From positions 24,443 through 60,503 of the forward strand of contig MEMA01000055.1 of assembly GCA_001767835.1 (NCBI GenBank): DNA of 36,061 nt. Direction: 5' to 3'. Position 1 is the first letter of the stretch; each line of letters starts with the position of its first letter. The position numbers were made by a program, and so were the translations under genes. The notes beneath the pieces were generated by a model. That model worked only from the letters and a program-made list of their open reading frames with translations, made no database searches and had not been told where the DNA came from. The DNA comes from Alphaproteobacteria bacterium GWC2_42_16 (lineage in GTDB: Bacteria > Pseudomonadota > Alphaproteobacteria > UBA9655). Shown here piece by piece: positions 24,401 to 33,127 of this stretch.

Positions 24401-24574
24401 ATGCCCTTTTTAAAACAATTCTTAAGAGCAGACGGTGGTGCGACGGCGCTTGAATACGCTATGATCGCTGCGCTTATTTCTGCCGTTATCGTTGTATCTG
24501 TCGAAACTTTGGGTATAAAAATTGGTGCTGCGTTTCAATATGTTGTTTCGATGCTCTATTCACTTTTCTTCTGA
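24401..24574 (+). CDS. Flp-type pilin 3
   Basis: A 57-aa pilin precursor: MPFLKQFLRADGG, then ATALEYAMIAALISAVIVVS and a tail (GIKIGAAFQYVVSMLYSLFF) that is longer and more hydrophobic than in pilin 1. The ATG at 24401 is chosen because ggaggg lies 5 bases upstream; an in-frame upstream start at 24326 would extend through the duplicated leader and is rejected. It is close to pilin 1 in DNA as well as protein, so it arose by a fairly recent duplication that included the leader. Confidence 0.92.
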   Translation: MPFLKQFLRADGGATALEYAMIAALISAVIVVSVETLGIKIGAAFQYVVSMLYSLFF

Positions 24575-24634
24575 GCCATATAACCGTGTCATATAACCGT
24601 TGCCCATAAAGAGAACTCGTTCTACTCTATCCCT

Positions 24635-25624
24635 ATGAATGAGACAATTTTAAAAAATCCATACATGACTCACCCCAAGGAGTACCTGGCTTCGCTTGAC
24701 TTGGGGACAAATGCGTGCCGCCTTCTTATTGCGGAAGTCACGGCAGATGGGCTGCAAGTTGTTGATTCTTTTATTAAAATTATTCGTTTGGGAGATGAAC
24801 TTGCCACGAAGGGACATATCTCTGAAGAGGCCACAAAAAGAGCCATCTCTGCCCTTAAAATTTGCAGCCAAAAAATTAACGCCTATCCCATAAGGCGCGC
24901 CCGCTATATTGCAACCGCTGCTTGTCGTCAGGCCTCAAACCGTGATGATTTTGTTCGCCAAATTTACCAGAAAACAGGTCTTCAACTTGAAGTTATCTCT
25001 CCCGCGGAAGAGGCCCGCCTTGCGATTCTAGCCTGTGCTGATCTCTTAGAAAATACCACCCGTTATGCTATTGCTTTTGATATCGGTGGGGGCAGCACAG
25101 AAGTCATGTGGCTTGAACTTCTTCCTCAAAAATATCCTGAGATTATTGACTGTATTTCCCTTCCCTTGGGCGTTGTCACCGTGGCCGAAACAACGCGTTT
25201 TACAAAGGATCCTCTTATACTCCTTCAAAAGATTCGTAAAGAAGTCGCACAAAAGCTCAAGCGCTTTTGTGACAGAGCACAAATCTACCCTCAACTTCGC
25301 AAAAATAACGTGCAACTTATTGGCACCAGCGGCACCGTCACAACGCTTTCTGCCATTTACTTAAACCTTGAGCGCTATGACAGAAAACTTGTCAGCGGCC
25401 ATCTTTTAACACTGGAGATGATCACTAAAACCATCTCTTCTCTCTATGCGATGACCGTTGAAGAAAGGCTTCTACATCCCTGTATTGGCCCCATGCGCTC
25501 TGAATTGGTTTTGGGAGGCGTTGCTATTTTCCAGGGTATTTATGATATTTTTCCCATTGATCCGGTACGTGTTGCAGATCGCGGCGTTCGCGAAGGCATC
25601 CTTTTGGATTTGATGCAAACATGA
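24635..25624 (+). CDS. Ppx/GppA-family phosphatase (exopolyphosphatase/pppGpp phosphohydrolase)
   Basis: Actin-fold phosphatase acting on polyphosphate and/or pppGpp. At 329 aa it is the short, two-domain alphaproteobacterial form, without the C-terminal HD-like domain of E. coli Ppx. The phosphate 1 loop is LDLGTNACRLL (21-31), the second loop FDIGGGSTEV (148-157), and GTSGTVTTL lies further on; these are the family's nucleotide/phosphate motifs. The start is not certain: ATG at 24635 or at 24665 (MTHPKEY), neither with a good ribosome-binding site. It leads a run of seven genes and overlaps rlmE by 4 bases. Exact substrate not resolvable by eye. Confidence 0.9.
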   Translation: MNETILKNPYMTHPKEYLASLDLGTNACRLLIAEVTADGLQVVDSFIKIIRLGDELATKGHISEEATKRAISALKICSQKINAYPIRRARYIATAACRQASNRDDFVRQIYQKTGLQLEVISPAEEARLAILACADLLENTTRYAIAFDIGGGSTEVMWLELLPQKYPEIIDCISLPLGVVTVAETTRFTKDPLILLQKIRKEVAQKLKRFCDRAQIYPQLRKNNVQLIGTSGTVTTLSAIYLNLERYDRKLVSGHLLTLEMITKTISSLYAMTVEERLLHPCIGPMRSELVLGGVAIFQGIYDIFPIDPVRVADRGVREGILLDLMQT

Positions 25625-26292
25625 AAAACAAGAAAAACTCTGGTCGCGCCTTAGCTGTTCGCCTAAAAACAGCCCGAGGAAGAAAAATCTCATCCCAACG
25701 GTGGCTCACACGCCACCTCAATGACCCTTATGTTCAAAGGGCAAAGGAGAAAGGCTATCGCTCCCGAGCAGCCTATAAACTCCAAGAGATTGATGATAAA
25801 TTTAAAATTCTCAAACGCGGCACGCGGGTTGTGGATTTAGGAGCAAGTCCTGGAGGCTGGCTTCAAGTGGCCCTCGAACGTGTGGGCGCTCAAGGAAAAG
25901 TTGTGGGCATTGACTTAACACCCATAGAACCCCTCCCTGGGGTCCATTTTATTTGCGGTGATTTTACTGACCCTCTTGTTCTCAAAACACTCAAAGAGGC
26001 TTTAAATGGGCGTGTCGATGTAGTTTTAAGTGACATGGCAGCACCGAGCACGGGGCATTCCCAAACGGATCATATAAGGATCATGGCTCTTGCAGAAGAA
26101 GCCTTTCTTTTTGCCCAAGACGTGTTAGAAAAAGATGGCTCTTTCGTGATAAAAGTTTTGCGCGGCGGAACAGAAACAAACCTTTTGAACTTGATGAAAA
26201 AGCACTTTGCTAAAGTCACCCACTTTAAACCACCTGCAAGCCGGAGAGACTCTGCTGAAATATACGTCGTTGCTTTAGGATTTCGCCCATGA
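25621..26292 (+). CDS. rlmE: 23S rRNA (uridine-2552-2'-O)-methyltransferase
   Basis: Heat-shock-type rRNA methyltransferase (FtsJ/RrmJ) that modifies U2552 in the A loop of the large subunit. 223 aa; the basic N-terminus is rich in Lys/Arg. The SAM motif is VDLGASPGGW (71-80). The K-D-K-E catalytic tetrad is Lys53, Asp138 (LSDMAAP), Lys178 (FVIKVLRGG) and Glu213 (SAEIYVV), complete. Its ATGA start overlaps the ppx stop, and its stop overlaps the following methyltransferase gene, so it is translationally coupled on both sides. Confidence 0.96.
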   Translation: MKNKKNSGRALAVRLKTARGRKISSQRWLTRHLNDPYVQRAKEKGYRSRAAYKLQEIDDKFKILKRGTRVVDLGASPGGWLQVALERVGAQGKVVGIDLTPIEPLPGVHFICGDFTDPLVLKTLKEALNGRVDVVLSDMAAPSTGHSQTDHIRIMALAEEAFLFAQDVLEKDGSFVIKVLRGGTETNLLNLMKKHFAKVTHFKPPASRRDSAEIYVVALGFRP

Positions 26293-27572
26293 AGGATGCA
26301 GCTCGCCTTCAAAGCGTTATTGAAATATTGACTCTCGAGGGGTCAGAAAAAAAACCCCTGGATCAGATTTGTCATCGCTATTTTAAAACCCGGCGTTTTA
26401 TTGGCTCAAAGGACCGCCAAGCTATTTCTGCCCTTGTCTATAGTATTATCCGACAGAGGGCTTCTTGTGACTGGTGGGCTCTGGAGCGAGGGGTGTCTCC
26501 CCTTTTAATGCTCCCTTATGAGGCGGCACGAGTCCGTCTTATCTCATATTTGTGGGTTTTCGACAAAATGCCGCGCAAAACCTTTGGTGTTTTATTTTCG
26601 GGAGATAAATATGCGCCGGAAAAACTTTTCGATAAGGAACAAGCCATTTTTGAAGTGCTCCCAACCCGCGAAAACATCCCCCCTTGGGTTGAAGGGGAAT
26701 TCCCCGAATGGCTCTTCCCATTATTAAAACGCCGTTTTGGCTCCCAGTTAAAAGAAGAAGTCCAAGCCTTTTTGCAAATGGCCCCCTTAGATTTACGCAC
26801 CAATCTTTTGAAAACGACCCGCGAAGAGGTTTTAAAGGCTTTAAGTACCGCGGGGCTAAAAGTTGAGAAAACGCCTCTCTCTCCTTGGGGATTGCGGCTT
26901 CATGGACGTGAGAATATAACGCAAACCCAAGCCTTTCAAAAGGGGCTTGTTGAGGTACAGGATGAAGGGTCTCAACTTATCGCAGGGCTCATCGCTCCAA
27001 AAGCAGGACAAACAGTCCTAGATTTATGCGCGGGTGCTGGGGGAAAAACCCTCGCATTAGCAGCCCTCTTAGACAATAAAGGACGTCTTGTTGCAACGGA
27101 TACGGCCCTTTGGCGCCTGAAGAGAACGAAAGAGAGACTCAAGCGAGCTGGAGTCTTTAATGTGGAAATTCGAGAAATTTCCGGTATGACGGATAAGTGG
27201 CTCAAACGACAAAAGGAAAGGTTCGATCATGTTCTTGTTGATGCTCCTTGTTCTGGAAGTGGAACATGGCGCCGGAATCCCGATAAAAAATGGACCTTAA
27301 CACCAAAGGATCTTTCCGAACTCAGTGCTCTCCAACAGGTCCTTCTTGCGGGGGCTGCCCCTCTTGTCAAGCCAGGGGGGAGCCTAGTCTATGCCACATG
27401 CTCCTTGTTTTATGAAGAGAATGAGGATGTCGTCGCAACTTTTCTCAAAGATCATCCTACTTTTAAGGTTATTCCTTGTGGGCTTAAAGGAGAGAGGTTT
27501 CTCTTCCTTTCCCCTTTTCAGCATGGAACCGACGGCTTTTTTGCTGCCAAATTCATAAAGAGTGCCCCATGA
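26289..27572 (+). CDS. RsmB/NOP-family RNA (cytosine-C5)-methyltransferase
   Basis: SAM-dependent m5C methyltransferase of rRNA or tRNA. 427 aa. The N-terminal NusB-like part (about 1-130) resembles RsmB. The catalytic domain has SAM motif DLCAGAGGKT (245-254), motif IV DAPCSGSGTWRRNPD with Cys321, and motif VI TCSLFYEEN with Cys371; these are the two cysteines used for release and catalysis. Closest in layout to RsmB (16S C967), but the alphaproteobacterial paralogues make the target uncertain, so no symbol is given. Coupled to rlmE upstream by ATGA and to hprK downstream. Confidence 0.93.
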   Translation: MKDAARLQSVIEILTLEGSEKKPLDQICHRYFKTRRFIGSKDRQAISALVYSIIRQRASCDWWALERGVSPLLMLPYEAARVRLISYLWVFDKMPRKTFGVLFSGDKYAPEKLFDKEQAIFEVLPTRENIPPWVEGEFPEWLFPLLKRRFGSQLKEEVQAFLQMAPLDLRTNLLKTTREEVLKALSTAGLKVEKTPLSPWGLRLHGRENITQTQAFQKGLVEVQDEGSQLIAGLIAPKAGQTVLDLCAGAGGKTLALAALLDNKGRLVATDTALWRLKRTKERLKRAGVFNVEIREISGMTDKWLKRQKERFDHVLVDAPCSGSGTWRRNPDKKWTLTPKDLSELSALQQVLLAGAAPLVKPGGSLVYATCSLFYEENEDVVATFLKDHPTFKVIPCGLKGERFLFLSPFQHGTDGFFAAKFIKSAP

Positions 27573-28006
27573 GCTCACTCACCCTCCATGGCACAACCGT
27601 TGCCCTTCATGGAAATGGTATCCTTATCCTCGGAAAGCCTGGAATGGGTAAATCCTCCCTGGCCTTAGAACTTATCGATCGGGGCGCCTGCCTTGTGGCC
27701 GATGATCAAACCTGTCTTAATCTCGAGAAGGATGTGATTTATGCCTATTGCCCACTCTCTTTAAAGGGGCTTATAGAAGTCTATGGTGTTGGACTTTGCT
27801 CCTTCCCTTCTCAGGACAGAGTTCCTCTCTCCCTTGTCATTGAAATTTGTGATCTTCAGGAAATGTCCCGATTGCCAGACCCTACTTTTGTTCGGTATCA
27901 TGGGATTAAGGTTCCGGCTTTAAAGATGGCAAAACATGATCCTCTTGCCTCCTTAAAAGTTGAAATAAAACTGAATTTAACAGAGGTGAGGAAAGATTAT
28001 GCTTAA
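27569..28006 (+). CDS. hprK: HPr kinase/phosphorylase-like protein (short alphaproteobacterial form)
   Basis: Only the C-terminal kinase domain of HprK is present (145 aa against about 310 in Firmicutes), as is usual in alphaproteobacteria, where it serves a regulatory phosphotransferase system. The P-loop is GKPGMGKSS (22-30), followed by ALELIDRGACLVADD; the HprK signature region GLIEVYGVG is present at 65-73. The HPr partner and EIIA proteins are not in the window. It overlaps rsmB-like by 4 bases and dapB by 8 bases, so it is embedded in the operon. Probably a sensor kinase for carbon/nitrogen state; actual activity is inferred from the family. Confidence 0.88.
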   Translation: MSSLTLHGTTVALHGNGILILGKPGMGKSSLALELIDRGACLVADDQTCLNLEKDVIYAYCPLSLKGLIEVYGVGLCSFPSQDRVPLSLVIEICDLQEMSRLPDPTFVRYHGIKVPALKMAKHDPLASLKVEIKLNLTEVRKDYA

Positions 28007-28793
28007 GATTGCAGTAGCAGGCGCAACAGGACGAATGGGTCAGTTGACTCTTAAAGAAATTACCAACCATCCCGAGATTGAAATTGCGGGGGTTTTGACG
28101 CGTCCTAGCAATCCTCTTGTGGGAAAGGATGCAGGAATTCTCATTGGAGCTCAGCAGTTGAATCTTTTGATTACCGATTCCCCAGAAATCGCTTTTAAGG
28201 ACGCTCAGGTTATTATTGATTTCAGCCTTCCCGAAGGACTTGAGGATCACCTCTCAGAAGCTCTCTCGCAAGAAAAGCCTCTTGTTGCATGTATGACGGG
28301 GTTAACCAGCAAGCACCAAGCTGCCTTGAAAGAAGCTTCTTGTCATATTCCCATTTTAGTGGCCCCCAATTTAAGTTTTGGAATTGCTCTTTTAAAGAAA
28401 TTCATTCAAGTCGCATCAAAAGCGCTAGGCCCATCTTATGATATAAGCATTCTTGAAATGCACCACCGTCAAAAGGCAGATGCTCCGTCAGGGACTGCCC
28501 TTTCTCTTGCTGAAGTCCTTAAAGAAGATAAGCGTTTCCATGAGAATCACCCCCCTTATCCTTCAAAGTCCCCCCGCCCTCCGCACACCATTGAATGTGC
28601 TGTTTTAAGAGGAGGCGGTGTTGTCGGCGATCATGCCATTATCTTTGCTGGGGAAAAAGATATGATTACCCTCACCCATCGTGTTCTGGATCGCTCTCTT
28701 TATGCCCAAGGTGCTATAGAGGCTTCCCGATGGTTGTGGGGAAAGGCTCATGGTCTTTACACCATCGATGACGTTTTAGAGGTGACCTCTTGA
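27999..28793 (+). CDS. dapB: 4-hydroxy-tetrahydrodipicolinate reductase
   Basis: NAD(P)H-dependent reductase of the diaminopimelate/lysine pathway, needed for peptidoglycan cross-links. 264 aa, normal length. The Rossmann motif is GATGRMG (8-14). The catalytic segment is [16 protein letters not shown] with His155, His156 and Lys159. The C-terminal part has the conserved GDHAIIFAG. The start overlaps the hprK stop by 8 bases in another frame, and the stop overlaps the probable TTG start of nth. Retention fits a cell that still builds a wall (PBP gene at the left edge). Confidence 0.97.
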   Translation: MLKIAVAGATGRMGQLTLKEITNHPEIEIAGVLTRPSNPLVGKDAGILIGAQQLNLLITDSPEIAFKDAQVIIDFSLPEGLEDHLSEALSQEKPLVACMTGLTSKHQAALKEASCHIPILVAPNLSFGIALLKKFIQVASKALGPSYDISILEMHHRQKADAPSGTALSLAEVLKEDKRFHENHPPYPSKSPRPPHTIECAVLRGGGVVGDHAIIFAGEKDMITLTHRVLDRSLYAQGAIEASRWLWGKAHGLYTIDDVLEVTS

Positions 28794-29443
28794 CGTCTCT
28801 TATGACATCCGGTGAGATTGACAAATTCTTTGAAAATTTGTCATCTCAAAACCCTGATCCGAAAGGAGAGCTTTATTCAACAAACCCTTTTACCCTCTTG
28901 GTTGCCGTTGTTCTTTCAGCTCGTACAACGGATAAGGGTGTCAACAAAGCAACGCAAGTGCTGTTTAAAATAGCAGATACCCCTAAAAAAATGCTTGCCT
29001 TGGGAGAAGACGGGCTTAAAAAATATATTAATACCATTGGTCTTTATAATTCTAAGGCTAAAAACATCCTTGGCCTTTGTCAAAAGCTTGTCATGGAGTT
29101 TGATGGTCAGGTTCCAAACGATCTGAAGGCTCTCGAATCCTTGCCAGGTGTGGGACGCAAAACGGCTAATGTGGTGTTGAATGCGGTCTTTCAGGAGCCC
29201 GTCATTGCGGTAGATACTCATATCTTTCGTGTATCAAACCGGACGGGCCTTGCCAAAGGCAAAACGCCACTTGAAGTCGAAAAACAGCTTATGAAACGCA
29301 TCCCTCCACGCTGGCTTTTGAAAGCTCATCATTGGCTCGTTCTTCATGGACGCTATATTTGTAAAGCGCGAAAACCTCTTTGTCCCACATGCCCCGTGCG
29401 CCAAGAATGCCATTATCCCTATAAAACAAAGTCCCTTCTATGA
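28790..29443 (+). CDS. nth: Endonuclease III (base-excision repair DNA glycosylase/AP lyase)
   Basis: Removes oxidised pyrimidines and cleaves AP sites. 217 aa. Helix-hairpin-helix [13 protein letters not shown] (118-130) carries catalytic Lys124; catalytic Asp142 is in [11 protein letters not shown]. The [4Fe-4S] cluster ligands C191, C198, C201 and C207 keep the classical C-x6-C-x2-C-x5-C spacing. The start is taken as TTG at 28790, with AGAGG 7 bases upstream; the ATG at 28802 (residue 5) is the alternative but lies too far from that site. dapB ends at the same place (overlapping TGA). Followed with overlap by prmC. Confidence 0.96.
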   Translation: MTSLMTSGEIDKFFENLSSQNPDPKGELYSTNPFTLLVAVVLSARTTDKGVNKATQVLFKIADTPKKMLALGEDGLKKYINTIGLYNSKAKNILGLCQKLVMEFDGQVPNDLKALESLPGVGRKTANVVLNAVFQEPVIAVDTHIFRVSNRTGLAKGKTPLEVEKQLMKRIPPRWLLKAHHWLVLHGRYICKARKPLCPTCPVRQECHYPYKTKSLL

Positions 29444-30288
29444 GCCTCTCTGAATGGAGGAAAGTTCTTGCGGAGGCTTTAACCAAAGCAGGCTTCGCTG
29501 CTGAAGCTCCTCAAGAGGCAAAATGGCTTTTAGGAGCAGCCATTAGCCGTGACGGAAGCTTTGTCTCCTTAAATCCCAACTACACACCTAGTTCTTCTGA
29601 AGAAGAGAAAATTCGCGCCTGGCTTCAACGGCGCCTTAAGGGGGAGCCCCTCTCACGCCTCAAGGGCATGCGCGAATTCTGGGGTCTTCCTTTCCATTTG
29701 AATGAACACACTCTTGATCCTCGACCTGAATCAGAACTGATTATTGAGGCCGTTTTAAAGTGGGTGGGCGCGCACAAGAAGGATTCCTGGCGGATTTTAG
29801 ATTGTGGCACAGGCACGGGGTGCCTTTTAATTTCCCTTCTTCATGAGTTTCAAAACGCCTCTGGTCTCGGCATAGACATCGCGAGTGGAGCCCTCTCCAT
29901 GGCTCAGTACAATGCTGAGCTTAACAGTGTTTCAAAACGTGCTCAGTTTCAAAACTCAAGCTGGGGCAAAGGTCTTAAGAAAAAATTTGACATCATTGTC
30001 AGCAACCCTCCTTATATTCCTCTTCGAGATAAAGAGACTCTTGAGAGAGGGGTAAGGGAGTATGATCCCCCCCAAGCACTTTTCGGAGGGGAAGATGGCC
30101 TTGAGAGCTATGTATCTCTAGCAAAGGCAATCCCACCTCTTTTGGCGCCTAAAGGGTTGGTTGTCCTTGAAATTGGTGTGGGACAAACCCACAGCGTGTC
30201 GTCTCTTTTCCAAAAAGCAGGGTTTCATCGCCTTTTTGTATTGAAGGATCTTCAGGGAATTGAGCGCACCTTAGCTTTTGAACTTTGA
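29440..30288 (+). CDS. prmC: Peptide chain release factor N5-glutamine methyltransferase
   Basis: Methylates the GGQ glutamine of release factors RF1/RF2. 282 aa. The N-terminal helical domain (1-85) contains [18 protein letters not shown], where the family usually has GEP.AYI; the SAM site is DCGTGTGCL (121-129), and the catalytic NPPYI lies at 189-193. The start forms ATGA with the nth stop. It is the last gene of the ppx-to-prmC operon and converges on tssE, with only 12 bases between the two stop codons and no separate terminator visible. Confidence 0.95.
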   Translation: MSLSEWRKVLAEALTKAGFAAEAPQEAKWLLGAAISRDGSFVSLNPNYTPSSSEEEKIRAWLQRRLKGEPLSRLKGMREFWGLPFHLNEHTLDPRPESELIIEAVLKWVGAHKKDSWRILDCGTGTGCLLISLLHEFQNASGLGIDIASGALSMAQYNAELNSVSKRAQFQNSSWGKGLKKKFDIIVSNPPYIPLRDKETLERGVREYDPPQALFGGEDGLESYVSLAKAIPPLLAPKGLVVLEIGVGQTHSVSSLFQKAGFHRLFVLKDLQGIERTLAFEL

Positions 30289-30300
30289 GGGGGATAAATC

Positions 30301-30789
30301 TTAAGCCGCGGCTTCCTTTGTTCCTTTTGAGTTGTGTTGAAAAGTCAAGGGAAAGTGAATTTCTTTTAACAACTTTGTTTCCCTGAGGGAGGCCGTTACC
30401 GTCACAGAAAGAGACTGGCTTGCTGCATCATATTTATCTATTTTTACGTGAACATTAGAGATGCGGGGCTCTGCGGCTCGAATGGCAGTTTCTATCACAA
30501 GGGCCGTTTTCGGCCACTCTTGTGGATTTGAAGCGTCAAAATCGCTAAAATCTTCAAGTCCAAGAAAATCTGGCATCCCAAAAAGCGGAATCTCTTCAAT
30601 ATGACCATCATAAACAACTTTTCTCAAAGTGCACCGTGTATTCAACATAAGCCCAAGTTCTCGTATAATAGACTCTTGAAGGCCTTTGGCGTCAAGCAAG
30701 GCTGATTCAAAATCCTTTCCCCCTTTGGGTTGAATAATTCTATCAAATAAAGGGGGAAGAACCCCCCGCTGTATCTTATTTTTTTTCAT
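30301..30789 (-). CDS. tssE: Type VI secretion baseplate subunit TssE (gp25-like)
   Basis: Baseplate wedge component related to phage T4 gp25 and lysozyme-like fold proteins, 162 aa. The gp25 core is visible: LQESIIRELGLMLNTR (about 37-52), then a loop with PLFGMPDFLGLEDF, AIRAAEPRISNVHV and a beta-rich end SVTVTASLRE. It is separated from the preceding hcp gene by 108 bases that contain an intrinsic terminator, so tssE is expected to be expressed at a lower level than tssBC-hcp. The other T6SS genes (tssA, F, G, J-M, H, vgrG) are not in the window. Confidence 0.85.
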   Translation of the reverse strand: MKKNKIQRGVLPPLFDRIIQPKGGKDFESALLDAKGLQESIIRELGLMLNTRCTLRKVVYDGHIEEIPLFGMPDFLGLEDFSDFDASNPQEWPKTALVIETAIRAAEPRISNVHVKIDKYDAASQSLSVTVTASLRETKLLKEIHFPLTFQHNSKGTKEAAA

Positions 30790-30845
30790 TCTCTCATCCC
30801 TAAGCCTCTTTAATTAAACCTACCATTTTTTGAATGGCTTCTAAA

Positions 30846-30876
30846 GAAAAAAGGCGACTCGTGAAGAATCGCCTTT
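30846..30876 (-). terminator. Intrinsic terminator between hcp and tssE
   Basis: On the minus strand aaaggcga...tcgccttttttc: an AGGCGA/TCGCCT stem with extra A-T pairs, followed by six Ts. It lies 22 bases after the hcp stop and before tssE in the same direction, so it should act as a partial terminator. Confidence 0.75.
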
Positions 30877-30897
30877 GTTTGCTTATGGACAAGCTTC

Positions 30898-31506
30898 TTA
30901 GGCTGGAGGAGGGGTGGGGGCTGGTCCGCCACCACCGCCGCCACCGGCGGCTTTAAGAGTTCCTTTGGTAAAGTCGACGGTTGAAACGTCTTGACCTTGA
31001 GCGTTCCCATTTTGATCAAAGAAAAAGAGCGTATCTGTCCTTGCCGTAAAGCGGAACCAAATTTTAAGTGTATCCAGCTTTTTCCCTTCCTCAGAAACGG
31101 CTGTGGTTTCGATTTTTGTAATATAGCAATCAGTATAATCAATTTCTTCTGTCACCGTATACTTACCATTAATGGTATCAGCTCGAAATACTTTAATAGG
31201 ACCAATACAACTCCCCTGGAGAAACGAATTTTGAGCAAAGATCGAAGCTTGCGTTCGCAAAATCTCAATATAGACCCAACTTGCATCGATTTCTCCTGCA
31301 GAGAACAAATTATTTTCAGCAGCCGTATTGATTTCTCGAATCATTTGTTCACTAAAAGATAAAAGGCGATCGGCCTTGACAAGCTTTGAATCCACAGTGT
31401 CCCCTGCCAAGGTTCCTGTTCCTTTATCTGCAATGTTGACATAAAGGTTTGAGTTGCTTGTGCCTCTATTCGCAGCTTCTGATATTGACGTTGGTTTATC
31501 TGCCAT
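30898..31506 (-). CDS. Hcp-like T6SS tube protein
   Basis: Probable tube/effector-carrier protein (TssD). 202 aa, longer than the usual ~160-172. The core shows an Hcp-like order of beta strands: NLYVNIADKGTGT, DASWVYIEILRTQASI, GPIKVFRA, YTVTEEIDYTDCYITKIET and DTLKIWFRFTA. The C-terminus is a low-complexity tail (seven Gly in a row, then PAPTPPPA), not typical of Hcp. Identity is by position (between tssC and tssE) and by the strand pattern, so it is less sure than TssB and TssC. AAAGGAAC precedes the ATG. Confidence 0.7.
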   Translation of the reverse strand: MADKPTSISEAANRGTSNSNLYVNIADKGTGTLAGDTVDSKLVKADRLLSFSEQMIREINTAAENNLFSAGEIDASWVYIEILRTQASIFAQNSFLQGSCIGPIKVFRADTINGKYTVTEEIDYTDCYITKIETTAVSEEGKKLDTLKIWFRFTARTDTLFFFDQNGNAQGQDVSTVDFTKGTLKAAGGGGGGGPAPTPPPA

Positions 31507-31554
31507 TTTATGTTCCTTTCATTTTATTTTGTTGTTCCATCAATCCCTCATATC

Positions 31555-33102
31555 TCATCCTCGCGCCACAGGCTGTGGCAAGGTTGTGACCAGTCGCAAG
31601 GAAGCCGTGAGTTCTTCAAGTTGGAAGAAAGGTCTTAGAAAAACAACAGCTGTATAGCTTCCTGGATCACTAGGATCCTCAGTTACATCTATGCGCGCTT
31701 CTCTTAAGGGAAAGGAGGCCTTAACGGTTTCAGGGGCCACATCGGAAAGAAGTACATATTGCGCAATCCATGAATTCAGGAAGAGAGAAACCTCTTGGCG
31801 TGACATAAAGGACCCAATCTTGTCTCGCATCATCGCTTTGATATAATGAGCAAAGCGGGAGGCGTTAAGCATGTAGGGAAGTCTTGCTGAAATTGCCGAG
31901 TTGGCATTGGCAAAGTCATCCTCATACTCTTTAGGCAATTGGGTTGTTTGCGAGCTAAAGAAAGCCGCATAATCTGTGTCTTTGCAATAACAAAGAGCCA
32001 TAAACCCGAGAGTGCTTAATTCTTTCTCACGGCGGTCCGTAATAGCCGTTTCTGTTGGGCATTTTACGGTCAAATCTCCATCTGCAGTTTTATAGGTGAA
32101 CGCTGGAAGGTCGGACACAAGGCCGCCGCCCTCAACACCGCGGATTGCAGCGGTCCATTTATAAAGGGCAAAGGCATTCGTAATATTTTGCGCCATGGCA
32201 TAAGCTGAATTTCCCCAGCAGAATTTTGAGTTATCAGTGCCATCCACTGCTTCCTCGTAATCAAAGCCTTCCACGGGATTCGTGGCCTCACCATAGGGCA
32301 AACGCATCAAAACACGGGGAAGCGTCAACGTGAAGTAGCGGGAGTCATCCGTCTGACGGAAACTATTCCACTTAATAGCATCCGTTCCATCAAATAGCTT
32401 GGACATATCCCTTGGATTGCTCATTTCTGTAAAGCTATCAAAGTTAAATATTTCAGGAGATGCTGCTGCAATGAATGGCGCATGAGCACAAGCCGCCACG
32501 TTTGAAATAAGGGTTGCAAGCTCTACATCTTGAGGGCCACGGCCAAATTCATAATCTCCAACAAGACAGGAGAAAGGAATTCCTCCATAGGTACCATATT
32601 GGTGTTCATAAACCTTTTTAAAGAGTTGGCTTTGGTCAAATTCAACCGCTCTTTCAAGGTCATCAAACAACTCTTGCTTTGTAATCACCCAAAGCTTGAG
32701 CTTAAGGCTTTCACTTGTCTCAGTTGCCATCACAAGCTTAAAGAGTCCCCTCCAGGAGCCTTCAAACCGTTGGAAGTCAGGGTGATGAACAATTTGATCC
32801 ATCTGTAAAGAGATTGAGTTATCGATCTGACTAATGCGATTTACAATAAATGAGTAAACATCATCTCCGACACTTCCCTCAGGGGCTGCTGCAACTTGAT
32901 TGACAAATTCTGCAATCATTTTTTTTGCATTGTCAAATTGAGAAGGATCACGCGCAAGTTTTCCATTTTGAATGATGGAATTTAAGAGACTGCTTCCGCC
33001 CCCTCCGCCACCTTGTCCTCCGGAACTAGCCCCGGCTTGTGAAGGGCTTCGAGTAGACGTTGGGGTTGCTTTTGCTGGTGTCTTTTTTGTCTTATCTGCC
33101 AT
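31555..33102 (-). CDS. tssC: Type VI secretion contractile sheath large subunit TssC (VipB/ImpD)
   Basis: Large sheath subunit that, with TssB, forms the contractile tube around Hcp. 515 aa. The first ~40 residues are a Thr/Ser/Pro- and Gly-rich tail (GGQGGGGGGSS), then the VipB core starts (SLLNSIIQNGK). Typical blocks are HPDFQRFEGSWRGLFKLV (from about 107), YGGIPFSCLVGDYEFGRGPQDV, FADFFS-like segments further on, and the C-terminal NSWIAQYVLLSD and LRPFFQLEELTASLRLV. The gap to tssB is 25 bases and AAGGGAG precedes the start. Confidence 0.95.
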   Translation of the reverse strand: MADKTKKTPAKATPTSTRSPSQAGASSGGQGGGGGGSSLLNSIIQNGKLARDPSQFDNAKKMIAEFVNQVAAAPEGSVGDDVYSFIVNRISQIDNSISLQMDQIVHHPDFQRFEGSWRGLFKLVMATETSESLKLKLWVITKQELFDDLERAVEFDQSQLFKKVYEHQYGTYGGIPFSCLVGDYEFGRGPQDVELATLISNVAACAHAPFIAAASPEIFNFDSFTEMSNPRDMSKLFDGTDAIKWNSFRQTDDSRYFTLTLPRVLMRLPYGEATNPVEGFDYEEAVDGTDNSKFCWGNSAYAMAQNITNAFALYKWTAAIRGVEGGGLVSDLPAFTYKTADGDLTVKCPTETAITDRREKELSTLGFMALCYCKDTDYAAFFSSQTTQLPKEYEDDFANANSAISARLPYMLNASRFAHYIKAMMRDKIGSFMSRQEVSLFLNSWIAQYVLLSDVAPETVKASFPLREARIDVTEDPSDPGSYTAVVFLRPFFQLEELTASLRLVTTLPQPVARG

Positions 33103-33127
33103 GAGTAAACTCCCTTTTCAAATTCCT

